64,000 nt of DNA from Clostridiaceae bacterium (GTDB lineage: Bacteria > Bacillota > Clostridia > Oscillospirales > Acutalibacteraceae): assembly GCA_030530095.1 (NCBI GenBank), contig JAUMVO010000003.1, positions 38,205-102,204 on the forward strand, given 5' to 3'. The notes beneath the pieces are model-generated. The model made no database searches. It was not told the DNA's origin and saw only the letters and a program-made list of their open reading frames with translations. Position 1 is the first letter of the stretch; the number at the start of each line of letters is the position of its first letter. The translations under genes and the position numbers were made by a program. Positions 1-9,690 of this stretch are shown piece by piece.

Positions 1-1227
1 ATCCGTTCCGCCGAAAAGGACTATCTGTGCCTTTTGCTTTACCAGTGGAGTTAAATCCTCGAGCAGCACGTCGAACCTGCCGTTCCACGCGGGAAGGGTG
101 TTTGCGGTCAGGTTGACAAGCTCCTTTACGGGGATGTCGAAGCTTCCGCGTGCGAAATTGTCAAGGAAGATTACGCTGTGCTTTTCATACTCTCTAAGAA
201 GCTCGGCAAACGATAGACAAAATTTATCTAAACCGTTACAGAGCGTTCCTTCCTCGAACAAAGCCTTGATTTCCTCGGCAAGCAGCTTTGAAGAAGTCTG
301 CGCTTTTTCCTTGACCGCTGAGCTTTCGCCGACGAAGAAAAGGCAGTCCTTGCCGATATAATCAAAGAGCGTTGCCTCACGGTAGGCGAGGGGAAGATAC
401 TTGTCCTGATTGTTGAGCTTTACGCCGTCGGAAAGTCGGTCAATATCGGCCCTCAGGCTTTCCTTTGCCTTGACAGAGCCCTTCCCTTTGACGGTTTTCA
501 TAAAGGCTTCAATTCTGTTTTTTAGGTCCTCGTCGCTTGAAAAGACGATTTCGGTCGACGGCATTATCGACAGCGAGTCAACCGAGTCGGTGCGGCGCTG
601 AGAAACGATATCAAAGTGTGACATGCTCTCTATCGTGTCGCCCCAGAATTCAATTCTGACGGGTTGCCCCGAGTCGGGCGAGAAAAGGTCAAGTATGCCG
701 CCGCGAACGGAGAACTGACCGACGCCCTCAACCATATCGCAGCGCGTGTAACCCGACGAGATGAGGACTTCCTTAACATTATCGGGCGAAGCGTTGCCGC
801 CCTTCTTAAGATTGAGCGAATACTTTTTCAGCTCCTCGGGCGGAACGGTGCGCTGAATTGCCGCGCCGACAGAGCAGGTAACGACATCAACCGTGCCGTC
901 AAGCAGAGCCGCAAGCGCTTTAAGTCGGCGCTGTTCGTATTCGTGCGAACGAATTTCGGCGCCGTTGAACGAGAAGTCGCGCTCGGGATAGACAACGGCG
1001 TTGAGACCGAACGCCTTCAGGTCCTCGCAGAGCTTGGTAGCCGAGGCTTCGTCGGGCATGACAACAACGCCCTTACGGGACAGATTCCCGCAAAGGCAGT
1101 TAATTAAATGAGCCTTATGTATTTGTGTTACGCCCAGCACACCCAGCGGCAGACGCGAGAGACTGACAGCCCTTTCGAGCGCCTCGTATTCGGGTGATTT
1201 TCTGAGCAGTGCCGTAAAGCCTGACAT
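1..1227 (-). CDS. mfd: Transcription-repair coupling factor Mfd, N-terminal part (cut by window edge)
   Basis: The open frame runs without a stop from the ATG at 1227 to base 1, giving 409 codons. The visible part matches the UvrB-like N-terminal module of Mfd: a segment reading YPERDFSFNGAEIRSHEYEQ, then GQFSVRGGILDLFSPDSGQP followed by VRIEFWGDTIESM, the classic UvrB-homology signature. Mfd displaces RNA polymerase stalled at DNA lesions and recruits UvrA. The polymerase-interacting and translocase domains lie outside the window. It starts 16 bp after the pth stop, and pth-mfd is a common Firmicutes gene pair, so the two are probably co-transcribed. Confidence 0.9.
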   Translation of the reverse strand, partial: MSGFTALLRKSPEYEALERAVSLSRLPLGVLGVTQIHKAHLINCLCGNLSRKGVVVMPDEASATKLCEDLKAFGLNAVVYPERDFSFNGAEIRSHEYEQRRLKALAALLDGTVDVVTCSVGAAIQRTVPPEELKKYSLNLKKGGNASPDNVKEVLISSGYTRCDMVEGVGQFSVRGGILDLFSPDSGQPVRIEFWGDTIESMSHFDIVSQRRTDSVDSLSIMPSTEIVFSSDEDLKNRIEAFMKTVKGKGSVKAKESLRADIDRLSDGVKLNNQDKYLPLAYREATLFDYIGKDCLFFVGESSAVKEKAQTSSKLLAEEIKALFEEGTLCNGLDKFCLSFAELLREYEKHSVIFLDNFARGSFDIPVKELVNLTANTLPAWNGRFDVLLEDLTPLVKQKAQIVLFGGTD

Positions 1228-1243
1228 AAATAACTCCGTGGAA

Positions 1244-1843
1244 TTATGAATTAAACATGTTCATAGCTTCGTCGATATCGCCGTCGAGCATTATCTCAAG
1301 CGCTTCGCAGGCGTTGTCGATAGCCTCTTTCAGCGGTTTCGCCTCATCTTTTCTGAAGTCCGAGAGCACCCAGTCCGCAAGCTCGTCAAAATTTTCGGGC
1401 TTGTGCCCTACGCCGAGCTTGATACGCGGAAACTCGTTGCTGCCGAGATGCGCGATAATGCTCTTGATGCCGTTGTGACCGCCGTCTGTGCCCTTACGCT
1501 TGATGCGAAGCTTGCCGACGTCGAGCGATATGTCATCAAATATTATAATTATTTTTTCTGGCGGTATTTTGTAGAAACGCGCCGCCTCTGCGACCGCTTC
1601 TCCCGAATTGTTCATATAGGTCTGCGGTTTCATCACGATAACGCGGTGAGTGCCGATTTTTGTGTCGGCGATTACCGCTTTGAATTTAAGCTTATTGATT
1701 TTGAAGCCGTGCTTTTCGGCCAATTCGTCAACGCACAAAAACCCCGAATTGTGTCGGGTGAGGGTGTATTTCCGCTCGGGATTTCCCAGCCCTGCCACGA
1801 GAAATTCAGGTGCGCCGCTGCTTGAAGCTTTCTTAAAAAACAT
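1244..1843 (-). CDS. pth: Peptidyl-tRNA hydrolase
   Basis: This 199-residue protein recycles peptidyl-tRNA released by stalled ribosomes. The family signature GLGNPERKYTLTRHNSG spans residues 18-34, with the catalytic His at 31. The second signature, IIIFDDISLDVGKLRIK then GGHNGIKSI, holds the conserved Asp and the HNG motif. The length is normal apart from about ten extra residues before the first strand. A GAGG-type ribosome site precedes the ATG. It lies between glmU and mfd on the same strand. Confidence 0.95.
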   Translation of the reverse strand: MFFKKASSSGAPEFLVAGLGNPERKYTLTRHNSGFLCVDELAEKHGFKINKLKFKAVIADTKIGTHRVIVMKPQTYMNNSGEAVAEAARFYKIPPEKIIIIFDDISLDVGKLRIKRKGTDGGHNGIKSIIAHLGSNEFPRIKLGVGHKPENFDELADWVLSDFRKDEAKPLKEAIDNACEALEIMLDGDIDEAMNMFNS

Positions 1844-1867
1844 ATTATTCCTCTTTGTATCAATAAA

Positions 1868-1889
1868 GGCTGAGCGCGCTCAGCCTTTT
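1868..1889 (-). terminator. Hairpin between glmU and pth
   Basis: GGCTGAGCG and CGCTCAGCC form a perfect 9-bp palindromic stem at 1868-1885. On the minus strand it is followed by TTTATTG, on the plus strand by TTTTCTTATC. It sits just after the glmU stop, so it is either a weak glmU terminator or a processing hairpin in a glmU-pth-mfd transcript. Confidence 0.5.
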
Positions 1890-1893
1890 CTTA

Positions 1894-3282
1894 TCAGATG
1901 ATTTGCTCGTCCTCGGTAACCTTTTCGAGCTTCCAGCCGATTTTGTTAACCTGCCTTGCTCTTGCTATACCGAGCGCCGCGTCGGGGACGTCCTCGGTTA
2001 TGGTCGAGCCCGCAGCCGTATAAGCGCCCTCGCCGACGGTTACGGGTGCGACAAGGTTCGTGTTACAGCCGATAAAGGCGTTGTCCATAATCTTGGTTCT
2101 GTACTTTTGCTTGCCGTTGTAGTTAACCGTAACGGTACCGCAGCCGAAGTTGACGTGCTTGCCGACATCGCTGTCGCCGACGTATGTAAGGTGCGAAACC
2201 TTGGTGCCCGTGTCAATGACGGAATTCTTGACCTCAACGAAGTTGCCGAGGTGAACGTTTTCGCCTATAACCGAGTTCGGTCTGATATGTACGAACGGAC
2301 CGATAGTCGCGCCTTTTTTAACGGTTGAATTATAGCACTGAACGGTGTTGAGAGTAACCTCATCGCCGATTATGCTGTTCTCAATCAAGGTGTTGGGGCC
2401 GATCTGGCAGTTCTTGCCTATCTTGACCTTGCCGCGGATAATTGTGCCGGGCAGGATGAGCGTATCCATACCGATTTCAACATCGGGACCGATGAGAATG
2501 CTTTCAAACGACGGGATATCAACGCCCGCTTCAAGGTGCTTTTCGATAAGACTGCGTCTTGCAATATGGTTTAACTCGTGGAGCTGGTTTCTGTCGTTTG
2601 CGCCGAGCACGATTTCGGGACGTGCAGCAAAGCTGGTGCCTACAGTGCAGCCGTTTTGAACCATCCACGAAATAGCGTCAACGAGGTTGTACTCGCCGGT
2701 CTTGCGCGGATCAATGGCATCGAGTGCCTTGAGCAGCCAGCCGGCATTGAACCAGTATGCGCCCGAGCTGATTTCGTCAATCTTCTTTATGTGGCTTGCC
2801 GCATCCTTTTCCTCGACGATTTCAACAAAGTTACCCTCGCTGTCACGAACGATTCGGCCGTAACCGAAGGGCTTTTCAACCTTCGCGGAAATTATAGTGC
2901 AGTCGTAGCCGTTCATTATCTGAACGCCAAGGGCGTTACGGATGGTTTCGGCATCCATTAACGGGGAGTCGCCGTTAAGGATGAGTATGTTTTTATCGGA
3001 GTTTCTTTCAATAAAGGGCCTTGCCTGCATAGTGGCATGAGCCGTACCGTGCGGGTCCGGCTGAACGTATATGTCGCAGCTGCCTCTGACAAAGTCGGCA
3101 ACCGCGTTATCGTCGCTTGCGGAGATAACGGCAATTTCACCAACACCGCTTCTCTTGACGGCGGTGATTACCCATTCGAGCATGGGTTTGGAAAGCAGCC
3201 TCGTCATAACGTAAGGCAGCGCAGATTTCATTCTGTAGCTGTCGCCGGCTGCAAGAATTATAGCAGCACTTTTCGATACCAT
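1894..3282 (-). CDS. glmU: Bifunctional GlmU (GlcNAc-1-P uridyltransferase / GlcN-1-P acetyltransferase)
   Basis: The protein makes UDP-GlcNAc for peptidoglycan. I take the ATG at 3282, which has GGAGGAG six bases upstream; the ATG at 3306 would add eight residues and has no such site. The N-terminal uridyltransferase shows ILAAG, LNGDSPL and GYGRIVRDSEGNFVEIVEEKD. The C-terminal left-handed beta-helix shows the acetyltransferase signature SHLTYVGDSDVGKHVNFG with its catalytic His. The activating loop is odd: the usual GTRM...LPKVLH reads SYRMKSALPYVMT, so the catalytic Lys of that motif is Tyr. The rest of the pyrophosphorylase site looks normal. Confidence 0.9.
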   Translation of the reverse strand: MVSKSAAIILAAGDSYRMKSALPYVMTRLLSKPMLEWVITAVKRSGVGEIAVISASDDNAVADFVRGSCDIYVQPDPHGTAHATMQARPFIERNSDKNILILNGDSPLMDAETIRNALGVQIMNGYDCTIISAKVEKPFGYGRIVRDSEGNFVEIVEEKDAASHIKKIDEISSGAYWFNAGWLLKALDAIDPRKTGEYNLVDAISWMVQNGCTVGTSFAARPEIVLGANDRNQLHELNHIARRSLIEKHLEAGVDIPSFESILIGPDVEIGMDTLILPGTIIRGKVKIGKNCQIGPNTLIENSIIGDEVTLNTVQCYNSTVKKGATIGPFVHIRPNSVIGENVHLGNFVEVKNSVIDTGTKVSHLTYVGDSDVGKHVNFGCGTVTVNYNGKQKYRTKIMDNAFIGCNTNLVAPVTVGEGAYTAAGSTITEDVPDAALGIARARQVNKIGWKLEKVTEDEQII

Positions 3283-3376
3283 AGATACTCCTCCGTATAA
3301 AAACATCTATACATAATAAATAATATCATATATAAAATGAAAATACAACTATATTTTTTTCAGCGGCCCAAAAGAA

Positions 3377-3410
3377 TATCGGGACGCCTGCTTTCGCCTG
3401 CGTCCCGATA
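3377..3410 (-). terminator. Terminator of gdhA
   Basis: TATCGGGACGC (3377-3387) pairs perfectly with GCGTCCCGATA (3400-3410), and a T-rich run TTCTTTT follows on the minus strand. Confidence 0.8.
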
Positions 3411-3461
3411 CCCTTTGAGGAGTTTGTATCTGATTTTTGTGGAGGTCAATCAATAATACTG

Positions 3462-4799
<1,338 letters not shown>

Positions 4800-4830
4800 T
4801 CAAATCCTTTCAGTTTTCAATATGATAAGA

Positions 4831-4859
4831 ATTTTACACCTGTTTATTGATTTTTGCAA
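4831..4859 (-). promoter_or_regulatory. Candidate gdhA promoter
   Basis: On the minus strand TTGCAA (4854-4859) and TAAAAT (4831-4836) are 17 bp apart, 38 bp upstream of the gdhA ATG. The surrounding 4794-5048 is AT-rich and repeats the word TTTTTGCA several times (about 4851-4915), which could be an operator. No gene is seen in this stretch. Confidence 0.55.
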
Positions 4860-5048
4860 GTTTTAATTTGTAAAAATTCATTTTTGCAAAAAAACGATTT
4901 TTGTGCAAAATGTTCAAAACCGCACTACATATAGGAATAACGCGTTTTATTTTATCTGTTTAACGTGTTAAAATCTGACTTAAAATAAACAAAAAACTGC
5001 AAAACAATGAACAGTCCGGGGGTAAGGTGTTGATTTATCGCAAAAAAA

Positions 5049-5071
5049 TACGGCGGAATAAATCCGCCGTA
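5049..5071 (-). terminator. Terminator of ahcY
   Basis: TACGGCGGA (5049-5057) pairs with TCCGCCGTA (5063-5071). On the minus strand a run of seven T residues follows. Confidence 0.85.
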
Positions 5072-5089
5072 AAAACTTATATTTATTAA

Positions 5090-6334
5090 TTACACGTTCC
5101 AGCTGTTGATATAGGCGTCCTGCTCAGCCGAGAGGGTGTCTATCGAGATGCCCCACGCCTTCAGCTTTCGGTTGGCGACGTTGCGGTCGATTTCGTCGGG
5201 AACATAGTTCACGCCGACCTTCAGCGCGTCACGGTTTCTGACCATATATCTCGCCGACAGAGCCTGAATTGCGAAGCTCATATCCATAATCTCGGCGGGG
5301 TGGCCGTCGCCCGCGGCAAGATTGACGAGCCTGCCCTCGGCTATGAGGTTGAGCCAGTGACCGTTGGGCATTCTGTAGCCCATAATATTATTGCGCTTTT
5401 CGGCGATTTCAACGGCATTTTTCTCAAGGTCGCCGATATTGATTTCGACGTTGAAGTGTCCCGCGTTGCAGAGTATTGCGCCGTCCTTCATGTTGAGCAT
5501 AGCTGCTTCGGTTATGACGTCCTTACAGCCCGTGACCGTAATAAAGAAGTCGCCGACCTTTGCAGCTTCGGTCATCGGCATAACGTCGAAGCCTTCCATT
5601 TTTGCTTCCATAGCCTTGATCGGGTCTATTTCTGTGACTATTACATTGGCGCCGAAGCCTTTGGCGCGCATAGCGACGCCCTTGCCGCACCAGCCGTAGC
5701 CGGCTACGACGACGTTCTTGCCCGCAACGACGAGGTTGGTCGTGCGGTTGATGCCGTCCCATACGCTCTGACCGGTGCCGTAGCGGTTGTCAAAAAGATA
5801 TTTGCACTGTGCGTTGTTGACCGCCATCATCGGGAATTTCAGCTGACCGTCGCGCTCCATCGCCTTAAGTCTTATAATGCCCGTTGTGGTTTCCTCACAG
5901 CCGCCGATAACGCCGTCTATGAGCGCGGGGTATTCGTTATGAATGAGATTTACGAGGTCGCCGCCGTCGTCAATAATTACATTGGGACCGATTTTAATAA
6001 CTTCCCTGAGGTGTGCGTTGTACTGCTCTGCGGTTGCACCGTGAACGGCAAAAACGTTAAGTCCGCCCTTTACAAGTGCGGCGGCAACGTCGTCCTGAGT
6101 CGAGAGGGGATTGCTGCCCGTGACGTACATTTCAGCTCCGCCCGCAGCGAGCACGCGGCAGAGATACGCCGTTTTTGCTTCAAGGTGCACCGACAGCGCA
6201 ACCTTAAGTCCCGCAAAGGGCTTTTCAAGGGAAAATTCCTCCTCAAGCGAGGACAGAAGCGGCATATTCGCCTTAACCCACGTGATTTTTCTTTCGCCCG
6301 ATTCCCAGAGGGAGAGGTCTTTTATATCGCTCAT
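5090..6334 (-). CDS. ahcY: Adenosylhomocysteinase (S-adenosylhomocysteine hydrolase)
   Basis: A 414-residue enzyme splitting S-adenosylhomocysteine into adenosine and homocysteine with bound NAD. I start at the ATG at 6334 behind GGTGGAAAA. An upstream ATG at 6625 would overlap the divergent promoter and gene and adds sequence unlike the family. Visible features are the substrate region DNRYGTGQSVWDGINRTTN, the NAD motif VVVAGYGWCGKGVAMRAKG and the terminus ending YINSWNV. The length fits the short bacterial/archaeal form. No SAH or SAM riboswitch was seen in the 140-bp divergent leader. Confidence 0.92.
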   Translation of the reverse strand: MSDIKDLSLWESGERKITWVKANMPLLSSLEEEFSLEKPFAGLKVALSVHLEAKTAYLCRVLAAGGAEMYVTGSNPLSTQDDVAAALVKGGLNVFAVHGATAEQYNAHLREVIKIGPNVIIDDGGDLVNLIHNEYPALIDGVIGGCEETTTGIIRLKAMERDGQLKFPMMAVNNAQCKYLFDNRYGTGQSVWDGINRTTNLVVAGKNVVVAGYGWCGKGVAMRAKGFGANVIVTEIDPIKAMEAKMEGFDVMPMTEAAKVGDFFITVTGCKDVITEAAMLNMKDGAILCNAGHFNVEINIGDLEKNAVEIAEKRNNIMGYRMPNGHWLNLIAEGRLVNLAAGDGHPAEIMDMSFAIQALSARYMVRNRDALKVGVNYVPDEIDRNVANRKLKAWGISIDTLSAEQDAYINSWNV

Positions 6335-6407
6335 TTTTCCACCTGTTTTCGTTAAAAAATACAATCTAAAAATACCATAATTACCCTTAAAAAGCAACAT
6401 ATATTTA

Positions 6408-6436
6408 TTGACAGAGAAAAAGAATTGTGTAATAAT
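6408..6436 (+). promoter_or_regulatory. Promoter of the lipoprotein gene at 6483
   Basis: A consensus TTGACA at 6408-6413 is followed after 16 bp by TAATAAT at 6430-6436. Confidence 0.65.
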
Positions 6437-6482
6437 TAATAATGTATAGGATTTTATAATTTCATTTGAAAGGCTTTTGACA

Positions 6483-7490
6483 ATGAAAGAAGAAAGACGT
6501 TTGACAATGAGAATAGCGGCTGCGCTTGCAGCGCTTGTGCTTGTGATATGCGCGCTCTCCTCCTGCGGTCCCAAAGAGGAGGAACCCGAAATCACGAGAA
6601 GCGCGGTTACGATTATCGCGCCCATTCATACCGAGGAGGATTACCGCGGTGAGGCGACTACCGATCCCGACGCGACTAAGAACGCGGCTACTACCGCGGC
6701 AACGAAGAAGGACGGCACGACCGCTCCCGCAACTACGGCAGACAACAGACCTGCAGTTACGTTCGAAAACCCGCTTGAAAACGAGGCGATAAGTCAGGCG
6801 GCTGCCAATTCGGGCGGCACAAGCGCGAAGGATATAGCAGAGTTCGTAAGCGTAATGGGTTACGATTACGATCCCAATCAGGGTATTTTCTATACCTCGC
6901 TTGACAACTGGCAGAGGCAGGGCAACTTCGTAGCGCACTACGACACAGCCGCTCACTATATCAATATGAACTACAAGACCATCCGTATCGACTTCGGACC
7001 GACGGAGGGCTACAACTGGAGAATGCAGCTGTGGAAGGGTGAATACGGTGTATTCGGCGGCTGCGAGGCAGGTATTTATACGCAGAACCCCGATACGAAC
7101 AATATGCTTTACACGGGCGTTGACGATGCGCACATGCTTCAGTGGGAATCGGCACTTTACTTAAACGAGGCTGATTTCAAGGCGAACAACGCATGGTTCT
7201 ACCGCGAGTGGCAGAGTCACTGGTGGCTGACGGGCTTCAAGTCGGGCGTTGTCAATCCCGAGGAAATAGTAATGTTCCTGCACGTCCGTATGAGAAGTGC
7301 CGAGATGGCAAATCGGTTTGAAGAGGCTCTGCTTAAAAGCGGATTTACCAATCTGGGAAGCGGAAGCTTTTCAAGGAAAAACGCCGGCAGTAATCTTGAG
7401 GTTGATTCGTTCAAGAAATCAATGAACGACTTCTACCTTGCGTGGCGCGACCTCGGCGAGCTTAACTATCAGCAGAGAACAGGAAATTAA
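6483..7490 (+). CDS. Putative lipoprotein with DUF4474-like domain
   Basis: 335 residues. The ATG at 6483 follows GAAAGG by about ten bases and gives a charged N-terminus, a hydrophobic stretch (residues 11-25) and a lipobox LSSC with the lipidated Cys at 28. Residues about 30-95 are a Thr/Ala-rich linker that probably spans the wall. The folded C-terminal part has YDYDPNQGIFYTSLDNWQRQ, then IRIDFGPTEGYNWRMQLWKG and YGVFGGCEAGIY. From memory this resembles DUF4474, a domain of unknown function; that assignment is not checked. It has its own promoter and terminator. Confidence 0.75.
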   Translation: MKEERRLTMRIAAALAALVLVICALSSCGPKEEEPEITRSAVTIIAPIHTEEDYRGEATTDPDATKNAATTAATKKDGTTAPATTADNRPAVTFENPLENEAISQAAANSGGTSAKDIAEFVSVMGYDYDPNQGIFYTSLDNWQRQGNFVAHYDTAAHYINMNYKTIRIDFGPTEGYNWRMQLWKGEYGVFGGCEAGIYTQNPDTNNMLYTGVDDAHMLQWESALYLNEADFKANNAWFYREWQSHWWLTGFKSGVVNPEEIVMFLHVRMRSAEMANRFEEALLKSGFTNLGSGSFSRKNAGSNLEVDSFKKSMNDFYLAWRDLGELNYQQRTGN

Positions 7491-7496
7491 AAGAGC

Positions 7497-7520
7497 AAGC
7501 CCAACTTCGGTTGGGCTTTA
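7497..7520 (+). terminator. Terminator after the lipoprotein gene
   Basis: AAGCCCAAC and GTTGGGCTT form a 9-bp stem closed by a TTCG tetraloop, seven bases after the stop codon. The T-tract is short. Confidence 0.65.
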
Positions 7521-7543
7521 TAAATCGATAAAGGAAGATAAAA

Positions 7544-8125
7544 ATGAAAAACGGCTTTTTTGCATTTACAAGCAGAATTAAATACATCAACCGCTGGGCG
7601 CTGATGAGAAATACCAATTACGAAACTCTTTCCCAGCATTCACAGGAGGTCGCGGTTATTGCCCACGCCCTCGCGGAAATCGGAAACAGACGGCTGGAGA
7701 AGAATTATAATTCCGAGCGCGCGGCGCTTCTCGGGCTTTATCACGACGTGCCCGAAATTATCACGGGCGATATGCCGACTCCCGTCAAGTACTATAACGC
7801 CGAAATGCGCGACACGTTTCAGAAGGTTGAGGACAACGCCAGCAACACGCTTCTGGGTATGCTTCCCGACGATCTGAAGCCGTCGTTTGAGCCGCTGTTT
7901 TTCAAAAAGGAAGAGGACGCCGAGCTCTGGAAGCTCGTCAAGGCTGCCGACAAGATAAGCGCCTATATCAAGTGCGTTGAGGAGAGAAAGGCGGGCAACG
8001 CCGAGTTTATCGAAGCGGAGCATTCGTCGCGCCTCTGCGTTTCGGCGCTCAAATGTCCCGAGGCCAACATTTTCCTTAACGATTTTATCGGCGCGTACGA
8101 GCTGCCGCTTGATAAGTTAAAATGA
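7544..8125 (+). CDS. 5'-deoxynucleotidase of the YfbR family (HD domain)
   Basis: 193 residues, closely following E. coli YfbR in layout. The N-terminus reads FFAFTSRIKYINRWALMRN, then LSQHSQEVA with a metal His at 32, LGLYHDVPEIITGDMPTPVK with the HD pair, and KAADKISAYIKCVEE with the late metal Asp. YfbR dephosphorylates deoxyribonucleoside 5'-monophosphates. Ribosome site GGAAG lies upstream. It stands alone between two terminators. Confidence 0.85.
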   Translation: MKNGFFAFTSRIKYINRWALMRNTNYETLSQHSQEVAVIAHALAEIGNRRLEKNYNSERAALLGLYHDVPEIITGDMPTPVKYYNAEMRDTFQKVEDNASNTLLGMLPDDLKPSFEPLFFKKEEDAELWKLVKAADKISAYIKCVEERKAGNAEFIEAEHSSRLCVSALKCPEANIFLNDFIGAYELPLDKLK

Positions 8126-8136
8126 GCTAAAAATGA

Positions 8137-8165
8137 GTAAAGCAACGTATTGTTGCTTCACTTTT
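8137..8165 (+). terminator. Terminator of the YfbR-like gene
   Basis: AAGCAAC (8140-8146) pairs with GTTGCTT (8152-8158), with a partly paired extension and then TTTTT. Confidence 0.7.
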
Positions 8166-8207
8166 TGCTTGAATAATGCTTTTATATGAGCGAGGGGAGG
8201 TAATGAA

Positions 8208-9686
8208 ATGATTAAAATTTCGAAGAACCTCAAAAAATTCAGAAAGCTTTCAAATCTTACTCAGGAGCAGCTTGCCGAAAGAATGAATCTCACACGTCAG
8301 GCAATCTCAAACTGGGAGAACGACAAATCTCAGCCCGACATTGACAGTATAGCAAGGCTTGCGGAAATCTTCGGTATCACCGTCGAGGAAATGATTTACG
8401 GCAGCCTTAAAAAGGTCGGTGTTGACGAAAATGACGAGAACAAAAGAAACGTTATGAAAGTAGTGCTTTCGGTTTTCGGCGGACTGTTCGTAGCGGCGGG
8501 CGCGATAATTATCTTTGTCTCGTTCTGGGAGGATTTTCCCGATTTTATAAAGTCGGCGTTCGCGTTTGGACCGTTCGTTATCGGTCTCGCGTTTGCGGCG
8601 TTCGTATATATTAAAAAACGTCAGAGCTACGTCTGGCGCGAGGTTGCGGGCGTAGTGTGGTGCGTCGGAGTTATTACCTCGCTGTCGCTTTTCGGCGACA
8701 CGCTTTACGATATGGTTTCTTATGAAAACTGGGAAACTGCGGGGCTTATACTGGAGCTTGCTTCGCTTATGCTGTGCATACCCGCGATGTTTATACTCAA
8801 GAGTGTTGCGGTTTTGCCGATATATTTCGCAAACCTTCTGTTCTGTGCGGCAGACAGCGGGGTGACGGTCGGCGCAACACACGAAAATGTACTTGCATTT
8901 TTTGTACTGCCGCTGTTTGCGGTCGGCGCTCTGTTCACGCATCTTGTGAAAAAGGACAACGAGCTGAGATACAGATTCTGCGTCTGGATAAGCGCGCTGG
9001 CCTTCGCCGTCACGAATATTGCGATGTATCTCTGTGTGGGCAGCGAGCTTACGGTTCAGGCAATGATTCTGATTTTTGCCGCGTACTGTCTGTTAAGCGA
9101 AAAGCAGACGGTTTACGGCCTGCCGTTTCGCATTGTCGGCACGCTCGGTTTATGCGTATCGGTTACAGTGTCGGTATTTATGACTTCAGATGCTTATACC
9201 TCGCTTGAATTTGTAAGTATCGGTCAGGTTTTCGCGCCCGTAACGACGCTTATATTCCTCGGTCTTTGCATATATTACGTATTTGCCGATTTCGCCTTCG
9301 AGGTTTCGGATGCGCTTCGCTATCCCGCGGCTGTTGCTGCGGTGGTTGTCGGTATAATTGCCGCATCAATAAAAAGGGACTACTATGCAGACGGTTTCGA
9401 CTGGGAGCGTTTTTATGACGCACGGGAAAAGCTCGGACTGCTTATTCTTACGGCGGCGGCGCTTATCGGGCTGTCGTTCATATTAAAGGGTATAAGCAGA
9501 CTTAAGCTCTTTGAACTCAATGTCGGAATAATCACCGTGTTTGCCGCGTTTGTAATACTCGTTTCCTCAGTGTTCGATTTCAATATGATAACCGTCGGCA
9601 TACTGCTCATTCTTTTCGGCGCGTCAATGTTTGCTTCCAATCTGCTTGTTTCAAAGCATAAGAAGGAACTTAAACAGAGTGAATAA
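8208..9686 (+). CDS. XRE-family HTH protein fused to a multi-pass membrane domain
   Basis: 492 residues. Residues about 5-62 are a Cro/CI-type helix-turn-helix, with LTQEQLAERMNLTRQAISNW as the turn region. The rest is strongly hydrophobic, with roughly ten membrane-spanning stretches between residue 80 and 480 separated by short charged loops. GAGGGGAGG precedes the ATG. A DNA-binding head on a membrane body suggests a membrane-tethered regulator, but the signal and target are unknown. No partner gene lies beside it. Confidence 0.75.
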   Translation: MIKISKNLKKFRKLSNLTQEQLAERMNLTRQAISNWENDKSQPDIDSIARLAEIFGITVEEMIYGSLKKVGVDENDENKRNVMKVVLSVFGGLFVAAGAIIIFVSFWEDFPDFIKSAFAFGPFVIGLAFAAFVYIKKRQSYVWREVAGVVWCVGVITSLSLFGDTLYDMVSYENWETAGLILELASLMLCIPAMFILKSVAVLPIYFANLLFCAADSGVTVGATHENVLAFFVLPLFAVGALFTHLVKKDNELRYRFCVWISALAFAVTNIAMYLCVGSELTVQAMILIFAAYCLLSEKQTVYGLPFRIVGTLGLCVSVTVSVFMTSDAYTSLEFVSIGQVFAPVTTLIFLGLCIYYVFADFAFEVSDALRYPAAVAAVVVGIIAASIKRDYYADGFDWERFYDAREKLGLLILTAAALIGLSFILKGISRLKLFELNVGIITVFAAFVILVSSVFDFNMITVGILLILFGASMFASNLLVSKHKKELKQSE

Positions 9687-9690
9687 AAGA

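Noticed and set aside
5300..6355. 351-codon open frame on the plus strand opposite ahcY
   Set aside because: It is a shadow of the GC-rich third positions of ahcY; no ribosome site, no recognisable domain, and it covers the ahcY start.
6335..6476. SAM/SAH riboswitch upstream of ahcY
   Set aside because: The 140-bp leader is AT-rich and shows no conserved riboswitch core.
6335..6625. N-terminal extension of AhcY to the ATG at 6625
   Set aside because: The extra 97 residues overlap the divergent promoter and lipoprotein gene and do not resemble the family; the ATG at 6334 has a ribosome site.
6462..7133. 223-codon minus-strand frame opposite the lipoprotein gene
   Set aside because: Low-complexity Arg/Val-rich product antisense to a better-supported gene with promoter, lipobox and terminator.
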